64,000 nt of DNA from NCBI GenBank assembly GCA_963580285.1, contig OY757019.1:60160587-60224586 (forward strand), in the 5' to 3' direction. The position numbers were made by a program, and so were the translations under genes. The stretch is from Lucinisca nassula (taxonomy: Eukaryota > Mollusca > Bivalvia > Lucinida > Lucinidae). The notes below the pieces were generated by a model. It did not search any database, had not been told where the DNA came from, and worked only from the letters and a program-made list of their open reading frames with translations. Positions 32,982 to 44,345 of this stretch are shown in pieces. Position 1 is the stretch's first letter; the number at the start of each line of letters is the position of its first letter.

Positions 32982-33062
32982 TCTGGCATTCGTGGCCAAG
33001 CGGATAAGATTGCGGATCAAAGCCTTAAGCCTGATATTAACTTTTTGCGACTTAATGTTACG
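32982..33062 (+). repeat. tRNA-like SINE head (weak)
   Basis: GGCATTCGTGGCCAAGCGGATAAG has a good A box (TGGCCAAGCGG) of tRNA-Leu/Ser type, but I find no B box, so it is a relic rather than a tRNA gene. Confidence 0.35.
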
Positions 33063-33239
33063 GGAACATGAGGTTGCATGCAATAAAATTGAAATTTATT
33101 TTTTTTCCGTGCATATGACTTTTATTCATTATCATAATATGAAAAAATACTTGTTTTCAGTCGTGACCGGCTTCGCCAATAATGAAATACACACGTTTCA
33201 TTTCAATCAATGAAAGACTAGAAATGCGTCCATAGGATA

Positions 33240-33590
33240 CGGATGCCCCCGCCTGAAAAAATGTCTATCTTCGTATTCATCCGTAGAAAGTTTTGGACCC
33301 TTTTTTCACATTTGACCTCTAAGTATGACCTTGACCTTGGAGGCAATGACCTTGGTTTTGTGTGAGGCAGATTGTCTCATGATGGCCAACATTTCTGCCA
33401 AGTAATTTCAAAATCCATCCAGAGATAAGAAAGTTATTGACTGCGTTTACGTTTCGGACCATTTTTTTTACCTTTGACCTCTAAGTATGACCTTGACCTT
33501 GGAGGTACGGATCTGGGTTTTCACGTGACACATCGTCTCAAGATGGTTAACACTTCTTCAAGGTAATTTTAAAAATCGAATGGCTGGGGC
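33240..33590. repeat. Two-unit tandem repeat, about 165-bp period
   Basis: Each unit contains TTTGACCTCTAAGTATGACC followed by TTGACCTTGGAGG, and GTCTCA-GATGG. Core-repeat debris of the pearl-like kind. Confidence 0.75.
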
Positions 33591-34384
33591 ATAAAAAGAC
33601 ATATCCATGATAAAAATATCTTGTAAACCCTAATTATTTTTACAAACCCTTATTCTGGTATTGCCTCCAAAGTTGATAGAAAAACCGAAGTCCTTGTCCT
33701 TGATCCTATCATGGTTAATCCATGATCTTTTAAATCACTGGAGATAGTTCTTGACTCTATTATAGATATTTAAAAAAACAGTGGAAAAAAAAAATAGGAG
33801 TGACTTTGATAGACATACTGACTTACATCCTATTATAAATGCTGGTTCGTGCAAAAAATACGAGGGGATATTTTAGATTCCTGGAATAGGAAATTAACGT
33901 AACAAAAGCAAAGTAAAAGCTATAATGGAATGTGTATTTGAAATAGCTAGCCATAATGTTAGGTTGGAATTCTCTTAAGGCTCTTACATCATGTGAAAAA
34001 CCGTAATAAGGCCTGGCAAATCTTACATATAGTTTTCAAATCAACTGTGAACGCCTTGTTGATACCATTTCTACAACATTGCAAAGAAAATAATATCCCA
34101 GTCAACATAACCGGCCTATACAACTGGTGTAACTAACACACAAAGTTTATGTGTTACTATTCGAGTGTACATTAACATACATGTTTGCATTGGACCTATT
34201 CAGAATATTTGTCAGAAGAGCCAATTTTAGACTCATGTTAGTCTGCCTTCACAAATAACCTCACTTGGTCTATGGATTGAATATGACTGTCTATATGGAT
34301 ATATATTAAAAATTTGATAAAATGCTTCAACGTGCACCGTCAGAATTTTTTTCAAAATGGCAGACGTGAGTACGCGGCAAATTT
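33591..34384. other. No gene recognised
   Basis: AT-rich unassigned sequence. Confidence 0.4.
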
Positions 34385-34705
34385 ACATAAAGGTTAATCG
34401 CGATGGAAATAAGGCGTGGACTGTGGCCACGTAAAATCGATTAAAGCCCCCCACCCTCATTGGAATTCTTCTGTCGCGGTGTATTTTTGTTATGGTTTGT
34501 CTTTGAGTCTTTGTATCACCTAAATTATTTTGTTTTGGACAGCCAATTGGCCATTTTGTGGGAAAGTAACTGTCCTTTTGGCTTTCCGCTATTGATGTTT
34601 CCATAATAGTTTGTTGTTTCATGTTTGTATTTCTTTCCCTTTGGTGTCTCTGATGGAAGCGTTGGATTAATTGTACCGATTCCTGATCATTGCCTTCACT
34701 TCTAT
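34385..34705 (+). mobile_element. Dispersed repeat B, copy 4
   Basis: GGTTAATCGCGATGG start, GTAAAATCGATTAAAGCCCC, CATTTTGTGGGAAAGTAACT, end TCACTTCTATTTTA. Belongs to the variant with TTTTGGCTTTCCGCTATTG (also 44200 and 62880). Confidence 0.8.
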
Positions 34706-34984
34706 TTTAGCTTTTTCTGCAGAAAATTGGAAATTTCAGGCTATGCAGCAGTTCACAATTAGATAAAACTGTAGTTTATTTTAATATACATTTTGTGACA
34801 CTAGCGAAAGCAGATAAATGTTTCTTAACCCTGGTATGTTGTTGTTTCCATAATTCGAGTTGCGATTTTATGCGAGCACGAAATGTACGAAATATTTATG
34901 TGGCACTCTTTGTATGTATAGATACATTTATCTTTGTAATCATAGATACTTTATGATCTTTTCTAGACCTGTTTGTTGTTCACA

Positions 34985-36156
34985 GTCGTTGGTTTTCTTT
35001 TAAGTCCTTTTCGCTTCTTGTAAGAATCTCTAATGTTTTCAGTATTTTTTTCTTTTCTTTCATCGTCACTTATTTGGACATCAGAATCATCACTTACTTG
35101 TTCACCGGTGACAGTAGATGTAGCTTAGTCCTTGTCAGTTTCAGTATTATGAATTGTTTTCCTTTTCCTTTTACATGTTTTAAGTCTTGTACGCTTCTTT
35201 TTGGAATCTTCACTGTTTATAGTAGTCGTATCTTTTCTTTCATCATCACTGATCGGTATCATCAACTTCTTGTACACCAAAAGCAGTACGTGTAGCGGTT
35301 TCCTTACGGGGGGCACTGAACCTTTGAAACTTTAGTTTTTGTTTTACGCTTCATCTTTTTGTAATAAGTTTTGTCCAATATGTAATTTCAGTTTTTTCTC
35401 TTATGTCTGTCCGGTTGGTTGCGCCGTGTGTCATCATCTTTGGTACAATCTTCATTTATACTTTGTATAGCTATTTCAGAGTATAAATCATTTGTTTGAA
35501 TAATAAAAATTCCTGTTCCTACATTTTTCCCTGTTTGTATCTTAAGATTACAGTGTCTTCTGGACAGAAGTTACCAGAAATTGAACCAGATGCTGTCGAA
35601 ACTTCGGTTTTCTTTTCATTCCTCTTTTCCACAAGGTTTTATCTTTCACATGCATTCTCCTGATTCGAAGGTGTTGCCCTAACCGCCTCCAGACTTCTTG
35701 TCCTTTATTTGCCAAGACCCCTGGAATGGATGCTTCAGTCAGTTTAAAAATATGTCTTTCTTCTTGTTTGGTATGTCATTGGGTGATGCGGGGAGGGGGG
35801 GATCTTTCCTAATTTTTAAGATAATGCTGCATCTTCAGTGAGATTATTGAAGAAGCTTTGTCCTTCAGTGCATTTATCATGCTTCCCGCCTTTTCTTTGT
35901 TAACATCTGTTCTGCGGTGATAATTTCGGCTGTTCTTAGACTTGAATGGGCAATTACAATCGTCAGTCATAGAAACATCCGCTGACAAATTATCTTCCTC
36001 AGCACTACTGTCTACATCTGAATGAACTGCCTTGCTTGCAATGTATTGCCAGACTATCATTCTGTCCCGGAAGCTCTTACAAAGGTCAGTGATGTCGCTT
36101 TCAGTGAAGCGGTTAAGTTCTGCCATCTGAATACCATTATCTGGAAAAGACATTAA
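34985..36156 (-). pseudogene. Unrecognised gene remnant with acidic/basic tandem motif
   Basis: Family unknown. A 114-codon ORF (36153-35809; MAELNRFTESDITDLCKSFR, acidic patch VDSSAEEDN) has an ATG 30 bases further in as an alternative start. Downstream, in changing frames, come a stretch with GNFCPEDTVILRY and then two copies of a lysine/arginine-rich motif: ISDDERKDTTTINSEDSKKK with KRKRK (about 35125-35260) and ISDDERKEKNTENIRDSYKK with KRKP (about 34990-35080). The motif looks like duplicated nuclear-localisation sequence. Stops separate the blocks. Confidence 0.4.
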
Positions 36157-36737
36157 ACCAGAACTAGATCACTGACCACGTCATAAAGAGCCCCACATGA
36201 AGCTGTCAAAGAGGGGTGGTATGAGCCTATACATATAGCGAATAAGGGAAAGCAGGCAATATAAATCCCCTCGCACAAGACAACTTATAAATAGCCACAG
36301 TGACCTTGACCTTGAACCAATACACAACATTTGTCTGCAGTTGTATTTCAAAAACCATCAACAAATGCATGCCCTAGATTGATGAGATGACAATGTTTTT
36401 CTAAAAATAGCCAGTTACCATTGACTTTTAGCCAAGGAACCTTAAAGTCGGACTCCCTCCAGATTTTATCACATGCAACATTTGTGTGAAACTAAATAAA
36501 TGTAGGCGCTAGAGCAATGAAAGTTTTTCTAAAAATAGCTACAGTGACCTTGACCCCCTCATCCACCCCCACCCCCCCCCCCCCCCCGCCCGGAAAGTCG
36601 AACGCGCTCGAGATATCATAATACCCAACTTTTGTATGAAGTTATATTAATATCCATCAATGAATGCAGTTGCTAGAGTGATGACGAAATGTTTCTAAAA
36701 ATAACCACAGTGACATTGACTCTGAGCCCCGGGCCCC

Positions 36738-37382
36738 TGGAGCGTGATAGCTCAGTTGTAAGTGCACTTGCCTCTGATACTAGAGTCCCTCGGTTCGATC
36801 CCAGGCGGCGGTGATTACTTCGGTGTCTGGACACGCTTCATTGGCATCATTTGCAGGGATGTATTCGAAAAAGTGCACCGTCGTTCTGATCGGGACTTGA
36901 ATGGAGGCCCCCGTGCTGGGAGAGTCATGCCCCGTGCAGATTAAAGAGCCATACCGTTTTGATTGATTGATTTGAGGTTTAACGTCCCTGTCAACACTGT
37001 AAAGGTCATTTTGGAGACGTTGCTTCAAATTTTGTGGGACTTTTACCCGACACTGAGAAGAAATGACATCTCAAGCCCTGTCGCCCAATGAAACCAATAG
37101 GGTTTATTAGCATGGGCGGTCCTCCTCGCACCGCGGTTCCTGGACAGGCTTAGATCCTCTAAGCGGTTTACCAGTACTAGTGTGCGGGCCGGATTCAGCT
37201 CTGCGTGGAAGCATCGTGCAGCCCATATGTTTCTTCAAGCCCCTATGGGCGGGGCGAAAAGAGCCATACCGTAATTATACGATTACTGTGTAGGCTTTCA
37301 TCCTGCAAACCTGGTGTGTATTCTAATGTACACCTGCGAGTAATGGTCAGATGTGAACGATCGCAATATAAGTAGAAACAAA
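36738..37382 (+). mobile_element. tRNA-headed SINE of second type, containing retroposon A copy 12
   Basis: GAGCGTGATAGCTCAGTTG (A box) and GGTTCGATCCC (B box), then GCGGCGGTGATTACTTCGG and later TTTCATCCTGCAAACCTGG and GTAGAAACAAACAG. It is split at 36957-37257. The same SINE family occurs at 40417. Confidence 0.8.
36957..37257 (-). mobile_element. Retroposon A, copy 12, full length with 14-bp target duplication
   Basis: Perfect AAAGAGCCATACCG at 36943-36956 and 37258-37271, so this copy defines the family's ends: 301 bp, from a CCCCGCCCATAGGGG-like 5' end to an A-rich CAAT/CAAA tail. Confidence 0.97.
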
Positions 37383-37889
37383 CAGTCAAACTCGCTCGAG
37401 ATATTATCATACCTAACATGTGTGTGAAGTTATATGACATATATCAAAATCAACCAATTAATGTAGGGCTGGAGCATATAGAGTGATAACAAACTTTTTC
37501 GAAAAATAACCAGTGACCTTGACCTTGACCTTGAGCCCCGGACTCTGAAAGTCGAACTCGCTTGAGATATCATCATACCCAACATTTGTGTCAAAGTGTA
37601 TCAAAATCCATCAATAAATGTAGCAGCTGGAGAGATAAACTTTTTCTAAATATGACTACAGTGACCTTGACCTTAAGAATGAACACTGAAAGTTGAATTC
37701 GCTCGAGATGTCATCATATCCAACGTTTCTGTCAAGTTTCATGAGAGTAGGACAAATACGTCTTAAGTTATGACCGAGGTTAATTTTTGGTTAAGAATGT
37801 GACAAACACACGGACTGACTGACTGAATGACTGAGAGACTGAGCGATTACTATAGGTCACCCACACTACAGTGTGGGGCCATAATTATT

Positions 37890-38072
37890 GAACAGCCTCT
37901 GTGACCTAATGGGATAAGATCACTCGCTGCTGCTGCTGTTCGCACCTGGCTCCAAGTTTTGCAACACAAGGTCAGATGTTTTTTTTCTCCGGGTACGGTG
38001 TACTGATATTCTTTCGCCCACCACAGAATTATGATTGGCTCGTAATAGAAAGGGCCGTAAAACAAACAATCA
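37890..38072 (+). mobile_element. tRNA-Lys-type SINE, decayed head
   Basis: GCCTCTGTGACCTAATGGG, CCAAGTTTTGCAACACAAGG, TCCGGGTAC, GATTGGCTCG and GAAAGGGCCGTAAAAC. Confidence 0.75.
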
Positions 38073-38707
38073 AAAATTCAATAATACGCGGGCCAAATAC
38101 AGTGAAACAGTAGGAGTTCCAGTATATCATGTGTCACTCAACCTTAAAGGCAACTTTTCATCTTTACTTGATTGTGTTTTCTTACAAAAAGAAAACTATA
38201 TATTTCATGTTACAACAAACTTTATTATAAAACATTAACTGTGTTAATGCATATGCTCAACTGTTTCAGGAGCAGTGACAGAACTGTTGGGGCTGCAGCC
38301 CCTTAGCACTCCCTAGTATCTGGGCCTGAAAATTAACAACCATTACCATTACACGTTGTAGGTGTCGCAGTTTTTAGAACATGTGCAACCCCAAGTAGAG
38401 GGGCCATGATGAAAATGATTAAATCTGCAACAACTAGAGCACATATGCGCGGGTCAGAACGCTTCAGAGGGAATCATGGCGTTTACTCGCCTTTTATAGT
38501 AATTTTTATTTGAGTCCGAAAGGTTTGCTATCTGATCGATCAGAAACCCAATCGTATACAACAGTCAAGGTAAACAATCGCGTGAGAAAAACAACCATCT
38601 CAGCTGTCTGACTTAACCAATCAATTACATTTCAGCCGTAGCTCCGCCTCTAAATATCGGACAGTACTTACTGACCGCAGATAACTCGACATTAGAGCGT
38701 CTTTATC
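38073..38707. other. No gene recognised
   Basis: Contains a perfect 14-bp palindrome GGGGCTGCAGCCCC near 38288. Otherwise unassigned. Confidence 0.4.
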
Positions 38708-38955
38708 GCATCTGTGGCGATTTATTTATGTTGTTGTTTGTTACTTACTGTGTGTATCACTTGTGTCTTTTAATTTTGGATGGCCATATGGCCATTTTGT
38801 GGGAAAGTAACTGTCCATATGGCCTTCCTTTGTTTAGGTTTCCATTATGGTCTGGTCGCTTAATGTTTGTATTTCTTTCCCTTTGGTGTCTTTTATGGAT
38901 GGAGTAAGTTAATTGTATCAATTCCTGATCTTTGTTTGACTTCTACTTTAATTTT
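38708..38955 (+). mobile_element. Dispersed repeat B, copy 5, 5'-truncated
   Basis: Begins at TCTGTGGCGATTTATTTATG and ends GACTTCTACTTTA. Almost identical to the corresponding part of copy 1. Confidence 0.85.
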
Positions 38956-39149
38956 AACTGTTCATTAGCCCTTTCTACCCTGCTGGCGCGACGTTAATGG
39001 GAAGGCAGATTCGGGTCCTGACGATATTTAACAGGTCTACCCACAAACCTACGCTAATTTTCCCGAATCATAATAAGCGTGACTGTTATAGATCGGGAAT
39101 ACAAAAGCGTCGGACTGGGATATATCACGTTAACAAGCCAATATAATGA

Positions 39150-39910
39150 ACTTCCCGGTAACCCCACTTTATAAAGAGAAAAGTGGGGGTTGCAGGGGTG
39201 TACAATATCTTAATATTGTTCTTTGTTCTGTCTAAAACCACTGATTGTGGGTACTCACTGATAACCTATGCTCAATCGGTCCCGTTTTGAGCAGAATCAT
39301 TCATTCTGGTGGTTCAGTAACGAAAACCAATAATCTGTGCTGATGAGTTTATATCGAATACTCGCAATCTATGTTTTAAGTAGAAATAAGAAAAATGTCA
39401 CAAATCATGAAAGATAATCATAAATAAAAGGGAAGGTTGTGTTCAATATGTATTCCATGTCTTATGACTGTTACGTGTATCTTAAGCTCCGCTGAGCAAA
39501 GCTCGCGGGGAACTTATAGGATGGTAGCTTTGTCACAATGCAAAATGTAATTCTGCATTTTGTGTGGACGCTGTTTTTTTCTTACATCAACGCAAAATGT
39601 AGTTATTTCTATATTTTGCCGGGTTTTTTTTTGTTTTTTTTTTTTTTTTTTTTGTTCTTTATTTTGCGTTGAGCACCGACGCAAAATGTAGAAATAACTA
39701 CATTTAGCGTCATCTCGTTAACAAGTCCATGTAATGAACACCCTGGAAAACCCCACTTTATATAGAGAAAAGTGGGGTTTAAAAGGGTATTTATTGTTTT
39801 CTTAGTTCTGCTCCAAAACATAATTGTGGGCACTGAGGCGGTTCTAACGAGCACCCATAATCTATGTTTTAGCAGAAATAAGACAAATATCACAATTTAT
39901 CATATGAAAA
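39150..39910. repeat. Foldback family G and a nested palindromic element
   Basis: Two G copies (39150-39420, 39710-39900): AACCCCACTTTATA, AAAGTGGGGTT, then TTGTGGG-ACTC mirrored by GAGCACCCATAATC. Between them ACGCAAAATGTAGTTATTTC is mirrored by GAAATAACTACATTTAGCGT across a T-rich centre (39590-39715). Confidence 0.65.
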
Positions 39911-40054
39911 GTTGAGAAGTCTTTTTTTTTTCAGGTTTAACATCTATATTCTGCTCCAAACAGACTGTGGATACTCGTTAAAACATCGAGGCTGATCCGT
40001 GTAACCAGCAGTCACAGTGTTGGTGTAGAAACGAGAAAAAATTGATTTTGATTT

Positions 40055-40336
40055 GTTTGATTTGAGGTTTAACGTCCCCGTCGACAGTGTATAGGTCATT
40101 TTGGAGACGTTGCTTCCAATTTTGTGGGACTTTTACCCGACATTGAGATGAAATGACATCTCAATCCCTGCCGCTCAATGAAACCAATAGGGTTTATGAG
40201 CATGGACTCGCACCGCTTTTCCTGGGCAGGCTTAGATCCTCTAATCGGTTTACCAGTACTCGTGTGCGAGTCGTTTTCAGTTCTGCGTGGAAGCATCATG
40301 CAGCTCATCTATTTCTTCAAGCCCCGATGGGTGGGG
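40055..40336 (-). mobile_element. Retroposon A, copy 13
   Basis: Near full length, with a small deletion at CATGGACTCGCACCG. Confidence 0.9.
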
Positions 40337-40416
40337 GCCAAAACGATAAAACAATGAATGAACACCTGTATATACATGTATTCAAGTGGCCGAGCAGGCA
40401 CTCGACTTTGAATCGA

Positions 40417-40722
40417 GCGTGGTAGCTCAATGGTTAGTGCACTAAAGGCTCCCGGTTTGATTCCCGGCAGCGGTAATAAAACTGCGGTGTCCGAACATGC
40501 TCCGGGTGAATGCCACAAAGTGCATCGTCCTCCGCATCGGGACGTTATCTGGGGACCCCCCCCCCCCCCCCCTGCACGTGCAGGGAGGCCCATTCTGTGC
40601 AGGTTAAAGGTTAAAGATCTTTAATTTCTGTGTATGTTTTCATCCTGCAAACCTGGAGCGTCAGTGACCGATCACACTAGAATTGAAAACGCTCCAATGT
40701 TGATTCGACCGATAGTAGAAAG
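40417..40722 (+). mobile_element. tRNA-headed SINE of second type
   Basis: CGTGGTAGCTCAATGGTTAG (A box), GGTTTGATTCCC (B box), GCAGCGGTAATAAAACTGCGG, a C14 run at about 40558, TTTCATCCTGCAAACCTGG. Relative of the SINE at 36738. Confidence 0.8.
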
Positions 40723-40841
40723 AAAGAATTGAAAACGCTGCTCCAACGTTGAGTCAAGTTTTCGCTGGGGAGGGGGTGGTAGGCGGTCAAAATTATATAG
40801 GTGAGTTTTTATTGTTCGTATCAACGACGAGACGTATAAAA

Positions 40842-40950
40842 ACACTATTGGTTTCACTGGGCGGCAGGGATTGAGATGTCATTTTTATCTCAATGTCGAG
40901 TAAAATTCCCAGAAAATTGGATGATAAACCTCAAAGCAAATAAACTGACA
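40842..40950 (+). mobile_element. Retroposon A, copy 14, fragment
   Basis: CTATTGGTTTCACTGGGCGG, TTGAGATGTCATT, TCGAGTAAAATTCCC, GATAAACCTCAAAGCAAAT. Confidence 0.7.
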
Positions 40951-41139
40951 GAAACGCAGAATTATTGGTCAATTAAAGTCTGTTATTGGTTACATGAAAT
41001 CTTGCAGAAAAGGAAAAATATTGGTTTCTTGGGGGGAATGTCAACACCTGGCATTTTCCACCATTTTTCAAAAGGGGACAACTTTCGGGACTTCCTGTTT
41101 GCTTTTCTATAGGCTCTGTCCCACGAAAAAAGGGATCTA

Positions 41140-41190
41140 CTCTTAAAGGAAAGAATTTGCTCCTCAGGAGCAAATTCTTTCCTTTAAGAG
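41140..41190. repeat. Perfect 51-bp palindrome
   Basis: Two identical 25-base arms (CTCTTAAAGGAAAG..GCTCCT and its exact inverse) around one C. Lies 50 bp past the 3' end of the minus-strand pseudogene. Confidence 0.97.
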
Positions 41191-41239
41191 CTGGCCACTG
41201 TTGGCAGAAAATAAATAAATAAATAAAAATATTTGTCAC

Positions 41240-41969
41240 TTAATTGCTCGGCTCGACGGTTACTGAGAACTCATCCGTAAAAGATTTGGGCGGATTTTTG
41301 CCTGTTGGGTCCACACTTTTAAATCTGCACAACTTCAACATGTTGAAATTAACACCGAACAGCTGACCTTGGCGTGACTTCAGCAGCTCTCTAAGAATAG
41401 ATTTGGGCGCTATATACGAGGGCGGTACGCTAATAGATACGTCATCTTCAGCGATCAACCGTTGAAACCGGAAACTTTTCCAATACAATTCGAATTTACT
41501 GTAACAAGTGTATTATTGACTTTTAGTTCAATGTCCAGTTCCACGGAACTTTTGTTTTTCGACATCGAAGCTCGACAAAATCAAACAAAAGAGACCGCTT
41601 GCTGACAGCTGCTTAGCAGCATTCTGCCTTGATTTTGACACTAATGGAGAAAATCCGTCTTGTATTCGCACATTTATTTTAGGCACTTGCGATTTGAAAG
41701 AATAAGTGACAAGTCTGATAAACTTGTGAAAGTTCCTGAGTGTCAAGTCTATGTAAGTTTTTTCGTCGTCTAAAAAGCTGACTCTCATAACAGACAATCG
41801 TGAAATCTTTCAGAAACTGCGTAAATTCGTCGCAACCCATGGTATACAGTTCCGTAAAGTTAATGTCCACATGGCCACAGCAATCTATTCCGCAATACAC
41901 ATAATGAACTTGAATTTCTATAGCTTCGGCGTTGCCTGGTAAAGCATGTGCCTCATTCGCCAGCGACAT
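41240..41969 (-). pseudogene. Paralogue of the 0.8-2.0 kb gene, frameshifted
   Basis: Starts MSLANEAHALPGNAEAIEIQ and contains HVDINFTELYTMGCDEFTQF. After a one-base frame change near 41800 comes MRVSFLDDEKTYIDLTLRNF..KFIRLV..INVRIQDGFSPLVSK, aligning with the RISFLD/IDLT/KFV/IKVVDGTSPAV domain of the first gene. A further frame change leads to SKRSLLFDFVEL, matching its SKRSLSTDFEGL. The 41488-41240 block (SVPPSYIAPKSILRELLKS) follows a possible acceptor (TTGTTACAG) and may be another exon. The zinc cluster, coiled coil and Pro-rich tail of the first copy are not found here. Function unknown. Confidence 0.6.
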
Positions 41970-42265
41970 ATAAAATTATTGAACAGCAATCAGCGTGCAT
42001 CCGAGTTCGAGACAGGGCCCGATAGTAGACATAGCGACAGACTGCTGACACGGGTTGATGACTGACAGCAAAATGAATTCCATTGGCTATCAGTACAATG
42101 CGCACCTGTCAAACGTAATTGGCTTCTTGGATAAGACGTCATAGTTTGAAGCTTTTGCTAATCAAATGATGCGGCACGGTTCTGAAATCGGCTGCCTTTA
42201 GATGGCTGTCATGTGTCACGTTCGCACCAAAGTCTAATGGATATTGAAATTGATAATAACTGCAC
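41970..42265. other. No gene recognised
   Basis: Unassigned. Could contain the promoter of the minus-strand paralogue, but no TATA box or other signal stands out. Confidence 0.35.
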
Positions 42266-43260
42266 ACCGGTGGATCGTGGTTCAGACTCCATGATGGCTT
42301 CGCCTTAAAGCTATTTATTAGTGGGTCAACGCCGGAACTTTTATGTCTGTTGCTTGGTCCAACGGGGTCAACTTTGGTTTTCCTTTGCTCCAGAGTTCCT
42401 GTGGCGTTGCACCGGATGGCTCAGTACGTTTAACTGTCGTGTGTCAGCTTGGCTTTAATTGTGATTTCTTTGTTTACCAACTTGATTCACTGATGAGTTA
42501 GAAAACCTTCACGCGGACCAAACAACTACTTGTTTGAACCACAGTGAATGTGAGGGTGAGGGTTTGAATATCGAAAAATGAACTTAAACCCATCAGTTAT
42601 TTTAGCTGACCGTTCCAAGTATGTGCTTTTGCTGTGGTTCCTTCATATTTTGTTTTGGTGGTTGTGTGTGTTATTACTTTGACGATTCTGAGTCTTCCCC
42701 CGTTTTGGTTGTTCATTTTAGTTGCATTTGTCCTTCCAGATTAATGTTTTAATGTTGGTGGTTCGGATTCTTTCCTCCATTCTGTATATTATTCCTTTTT
42801 GGTTGGGTTTGGACAAACCACAGTGAAAGTGAGGGTGGGGTTGTGATCCCGTAAAGGTGACTTAAACCCACTTGTGATTTTACAGACCGTTCCAAGTCAG
42901 TGCTTTTGCTGTGGTCCGGTGGTTCTGATTCTTTCCCTAATCATATAATATATTATGTCGTTACTTTGACGATTCGGATTCTTCTCCCTTTTTGGTTGTT
43001 CATTTTTAGTTACGTTTATCCTTCCAGTTTAATGTGTGTCATGTTCGTGATTCTGATTATTCCCCCCATTATATATATTGGTCCTTTATAGTTAGGTTTG
43101 GATATTCTGAGTCACCACCTGTTTGGGAAGAGTTACTGACTCGGTTTACCTATTGTCATTTTTGTTTACTGTCGTCTCTCCATGTTTCGACTTCTTTCAC
43201 TGGTGATGTTGTGGGGAGAATTTGGGATCTGACTGTACCAGTTTCCTGATCGTTTCTGCC
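42266..43260 (+). repeat. Repeat B relatives, tandem and decayed (copy 6)
   Basis: CCGGTGGATCGTGGTTCAGA start and CTCCAGAGTTCC. Two tandem partial units follow (42530-42800 and 42820-43080), each with CCACAGTGAA-GTGAGGGTG, GACCGTTCCAAG and TTTGACGATTC. Not coding. Confidence 0.6.
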
Positions 43261-43587
43261 TTTAATTTCCATTGAAGGAGACTGGTCAAAATTCCATAGG
43301 AACCCATGGTATAACAGACTTGGTCCAAATTCCATAGGAACCCGTGATATAACATGGAAGTGTAATATCACTACGAATGTGAAAACATATACGGCACTAT
43401 GCGACGACTGGCGACATTTTGGCAAAATACATGGAACAGACATATATCCACATACTTTAGGGCGAATAACACCTTTACATATTGCGTACGAATACATCGT
43501 ACTATAGCAATACTATAAACGAAAGATGTCAAATGTATGGTCGTACATATATCATCTAAAATAATTTAATTCCACAGCCTTTACCAT
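43261..43587. other. No gene; small direct duplication
   Basis: AATTCCATAGGAACCC occurs at 43289 and 43330 with similar flanks. The rest is unassigned. Confidence 0.5.
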
Positions 43588-43790
43588 GTTTGTTTTGTTT
43601 GCAGTGACGTTTAACGTCCCTGTCCACACTATTTAGGTCATTTTTGTGGGACTTTTACCCGACATTGAGCTGAAATGACTTCTCAAGCCCTTCCACCCAA
43701 TGAAAGCAAAAGGCTTATATGCATTGTACGGTCTAACTCACACTCCTTTGCCTGGGCAGGCTTTGTGACAGACTGCATGCATGGTAGTTA
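43588..43790 (-). mobile_element. Retroposon A, copy 15, decayed
   Basis: GTTTAACGTCCCTGTCCACA, CTTTTACCCGACATTGAG, CCAATGAAAGCAA. Confidence 0.75.
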
Positions 43791-43844
43791 AACCCAATCT
43801 CGGTTGATAAAATTGCTTGCCTCTTTAATTGCACGCCGGTGGAT

Positions 43845-44345
43845 CATGCCTCAGATTCTATGACGGTTCCAGCGTAAAGGCTTATATTGGTTGGTGCCTG
43901 ATCCTCTGTCTCTGGTCGGGCCCATCGGAGTCCTTCTGTTGGTTTTCTTCTGCTCTAGCATTTCAAAGGTTTCTTGCTGTCGAGTCCTCACCGTTGTTTC
44001 ATCACTGTGGTTGTTTGATTTTTGTGTTCACTGAGATGTTGGGTTGGGAGGCCTTCGTGCGGACTGAAAAAAATATTTATCTGAATCGCGACGGAAGTAA
44101 GGGCGAGGATTGTAGTCACGTAAAATCGATTTAAGCCCCCTCCACCCAAGTGGACTTCGTTTCCGCTGACCGTTTCAAGGCGGTTCTTCTGTCGCGGTGT
44201 ATTTTTGTTATGGTTTGTCTGTGGGTGTTTGTGTCGCTTATATTATCTTATTTTGTATAGTTTATTGGCCATTTTGTGGGAAAGTAACTGTCATTTTGGC
44301 TTTCTGCTATTGATGTTTCGATTACGGTCTTTGTTTCATGTTTGT
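43845..44345 (+). mobile_element. Dispersed repeat B, copy 7, long 5' part
   Basis: Extends further 5' than most copies (GGTGGATCATGCCTCAGATT). Ends inside B at CATGTTTGTGTTTCTTTC, where the coiled-coil ORF begins. Confidence 0.75.

Larger units (their letters stand above)
36235..37865. mobile_element. Element J: tandem-repeat element split by nested SINEs
   Basis: Units with TGACCTTGACCTTGA, CTCGAGATATCAT and CAACATTTGTGTGAAG occur at 36290-36735 and resume at 37383-37860, where the sequence ends in ACACGGACTGACTGACTG. The gap is filled by a tRNA-headed SINE that itself contains retroposon A. Confidence 0.65.

Noticed and set aside
40095..40308. Recurring peptides such as QRLQNDLYSVD or MLPRRTE..HTSTGKP in many ORFs
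   Set aside because: They are translations of retroposon A and occur wherever a copy is present.
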